Of a stretch of DNA of 64,000 nucleotides, positions 62,490 to 64,000 are shown piece after piece (position 1 is the first letter of the stretch; every line of letters starts with the position of its first letter). This stretch comes from Edaphocola aurantiacus. GTDB lineage: Bacteria > Bacteroidota > Bacteroidia > Chitinophagales > Chitinophagaceae. The stretch spans positions 870,242 to 934,241 of the forward strand of contig NZ_VOSI01000002.1 in NCBI RefSeq assembly GCF_019797745.1, given 5' to 3'. The notes under the pieces were generated by a model that saw only the letters and a list, made by a program, of their open reading frames with translations, was not told the origin of the DNA and made no database searches. The position numbers and the translations under genes are program-made.

Positions 62490-64000
62490 ATGTATTGGAG
62501 CAGGAAAATAGCCCTAAGCCTGAGCCTGTGCGGCTTCAGCATGGGTGCTTTTGCACAGTTCAACAACGATGAGGCAGATAAATTCTTTGAAATCTCTAAA
62601 AATCTGGAGATCTATACGAATGTGTTGAAGGAGTTAAATACCTTCTACGTTGATCCCATCAACCCCGGAAAAATGACCAAAACGGGACTGGATGCAATGT
62701 TGAACGAACTGGATCCTTATACCAATTTCATCACCGAAGCCGAGGCGGAGGAGTTTGAAATGCAGTTTAACGGAAAATACGGAGGGGTAGGTACCACCGT
62801 AAAAATCGATTCTACCGAAAATATAATTGTGGAAGCCATAAGACAAGGCAGTCCCATTGATAAAGCTGGTGTAAAACCAGGCGATATCATTATCTCTATA
62901 GATGGCAATGCCGTAAAGGGCAAAAAGGACGAAGAAGTTGGTCTATTGCTTAAGGGAGCGCCCGGCACTAAACTCACTATGGTACTGCAGAATCCGGTAA
63001 CGAAAAAGCAGTTTACCAAAGAGGTTACACGTGAGGAAATTACAATTCCCGCTATCCCTTATTATGGCTTTGTAGATAAAGACAAACAGATAGGCTATGT
63101 GCTGCTCTCTCAGTTTACACCAAACTGTGGCCGCGAAGTGCGTAATGCCCTGGATACCCTTAAAGCACAGGCCAATGGTGGACTTAAGGGTATTGTACTG
63201 GACCTGAGGGGTAACCCCGGAGGTCTGGTTACGGAGGCAGTTAATATCTGTAACCTTTTTGTGGAAAAAGGAAAGATGATTGTAAGCACCAAGGCCAAGC
63301 ACCAGGAGTGGAGTAAAGAATACAGTGCCAGTAATGAGCCATGGGATGTAAGTATACCCCTGGCTGTGCTGATCAACGGAAATTCTGCCTCTGCCTCTGA
63401 AATTGTATCCGGTGCGCTGCAGGATCTGGATCGTGCAGTCATTATCGGAAGCAAAAGCTTCGGTAAAGGCCTGGTACAGGTAGTGCGCCCGGTAGGCTAT
63501 AACTCGCGCCTGAAAGTAACTACAGCCAAGTACTACATTCCTTCCGGACGTTGTATACAGGCATTGGATTACACCCACCGTAACGAAGATGGTACCGTAG
63601 CTGCTGTGCCGGATTCCTTAAAGAAAGCCTTTAAAACAAACCTGGGCAGAGTGGTATATGACGGTGGTGGTATTGAGCCCGATGTAAAGATCGAAAGTGA
63701 ATATTACAGCATACTGTCTGCACAGCTGATGAAAGATGATTACATCTTCAACTATGTAACAGACTATTATTACAGCCATCCTACCATTGCACCGGCAAAG
63801 GAATATCGCTTCTCTGATGCGGATTACACTGACTTTCAGTCCTGGCTGGTTAAGCGTAAGTTTAAATACGAAACCCGTAATGAGTATATCCTGAGTGCGA
63901 TGAAGAAAAATGCAGAAGAAGAAAAGAACTTTGACGGCATTAAAAATGAGTACAATACATTGCTGGCAAAGATAGAGGCAGAAAAGAAGCAGGACTTTAT
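62490..64000 (+). CDS. S41-family C-terminal processing protease (Ctp), 3' end outside window
   Basis: 503 codons visible, open to the window edge. A signal peptide ends GAFAQ. An N-terminal helical stretch leads to a PDZ domain (about residues 85-175: GKYGGVGTTVKID, AGVKPGDIIISIDG). The S41 domain has LRGNPGGL and the catalytic Ser in NSASASEIVSGAL, with Lys in GSKSFGKGLVQ, so the Ser-Lys dyad is intact. After it comes a Bacteroidota-type C-terminal extension with many Lys/Glu. Such periplasmic proteases trim or degrade envelope proteins. Divergently transcribed from parC across about 140 bases. Confidence 0.93.
   Translation, partial: MYWSRKIALSLSLCGFSMGAFAQFNNDEADKFFEISKNLEIYTNVLKELNTFYVDPINPGKMTKTGLDAMLNELDPYTNFITEAEAEEFEMQFNGKYGGVGTTVKIDSTENIIVEAIRQGSPIDKAGVKPGDIIISIDGNAVKGKKDEEVGLLLKGAPGTKLTMVLQNPVTKKQFTKEVTREEITIPAIPYYGFVDKDKQIGYVLLSQFTPNCGREVRNALDTLKAQANGGLKGIVLDLRGNPGGLVTEAVNICNLFVEKGKMIVSTKAKHQEWSKEYSASNEPWDVSIPLAVLINGNSASASEIVSGALQDLDRAVIIGSKSFGKGLVQVVRPVGYNSRLKVTTAKYYIPSGRCIQALDYTHRNEDGTVAAVPDSLKKAFKTNLGRVVYDGGGIEPDVKIESEYYSILSAQLMKDDYIFNYVTDYYYSHPTIAPAKEYRFSDADYTDFQSWLVKRKFKYETRNEYILSAMKKNAEEEKNFDGIKNEYNTLLAKIEAEKKQDF

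Noticed and set aside
62943-63578. 211-codon minus-strand frame
   Set aside because: Antisense to the S41 protease, whose own frame is open and has all motifs.

Overview
This window is an ordinary, gene-dense chromosomal segment of a Bacteroidota bacterium. Three things point there. Sixteen likely promoters have the TAnnTTTG -7 box, several with an upstream TTTG, instead of sigma70-type boxes. Type IX secretion (T9SS) and gliding signatures occur: a CHU_C 'gliding motility' C-terminus, a T9SS type A tail and GldG. The small-gene repertoire (DUF4293, BT_3928-like, a COX24-like basic peptide) also fits. A member of the Chitinophagia/Chitinophagales is my best guess, by inference only. I see no IS element, prophage, CRISPR array, rRNA operon or integrative element, and no strong evidence of recent gene transfer.

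Layout. 1-5.5 kb: the end of a large exported or VWA-type protein cut by the window edge, a sensor histidine kinase without an adjacent regulator, a DMT-family exporter and a class A penicillin-binding protein. 5.5-7 kb: two tandem, different clpP genes on the minus strand. 7.2-11.6 kb: a probable metabolic operon, accA-dapA-pssA-purS-rsmI and an OmpH/Skp-like lipoprotein. 11.7-16.1 kb: a PLP-dependent decarboxylase, a HAD phosphatase, meaB, queE and uppP. 16.1-23.6 kb: a 1006-residue VIT/VWA/DUF2135 protein, a DoxX/thioredoxin-like membrane protein, a small lipoprotein, a nitronate monooxygenase, a sugar-nucleotide pyrophosphorylase, a GlsB-type membrane protein and a free-standing SET-domain protein. 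23.7-28.1 kb: clpX, HIT, a membrane protein, greA, a 2-hydroxyacid dehydrogenase and rsmA. 28.2-33.6 kb: a major OmpA-type outer membrane protein, a polyprenyl synthase, a canonical OmpA lipoprotein and RNase G.

33.9-38.1 kb: a 31-residue very basic peptide, a His-rich TPR protein, a deoxynucleoside kinase, trpS and an O-antigen-ligase-like protein. 38.2-44.8 kb: an Ig-like lipoprotein, an 1174-residue SBBP/PKD/CHU_C surface protein downstream of a LuxR-type response regulator, and a DEDDy exonuclease. 45-51.9 kb: an exported protein, DUF47-Pit phosphate uptake, a lipoprotein dipeptidyl-peptidase III, a DUF4293 protein and serS. 52.1-54.0 kb: tRNA-Thr(TGT), Tyr(GTA), Gly(TCC), Thr(GGT) and tuf. 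54.1-64 kb: a secreted endonuclease I with a T9SS tail, a small exported protein, superoxide dismutase, gldG, a bifunctional-nuclease protein, the topoisomerase IV A subunit, and an S41 C-terminal processing protease truncated by the window end.

The shared themes are envelope building (PBP, UppP, O-antigen ligase, OmpA/OmpH, PssA, DapA), surface secretion and gliding (GldG, CHU_C and T9SS cargo), proteolysis (two ClpP, ClpX, Ctp, DPP III) and translation (tRNAs, tuf, serS, trpS, rsmA, rsmI, greA, RNase G). I did not find a clearly undescribed multi-gene system. The most interesting signals are: near-perfect long dyad terminators filling six of seven convergent gene junctions; an abundant-looking OmpA protein whose peptidoglycan-binding motif is degenerate; the two-ClpP arrangement with a poly-Glu extension; the basic peptide and structured leader near RNase G; and gldG without gldF beside it.
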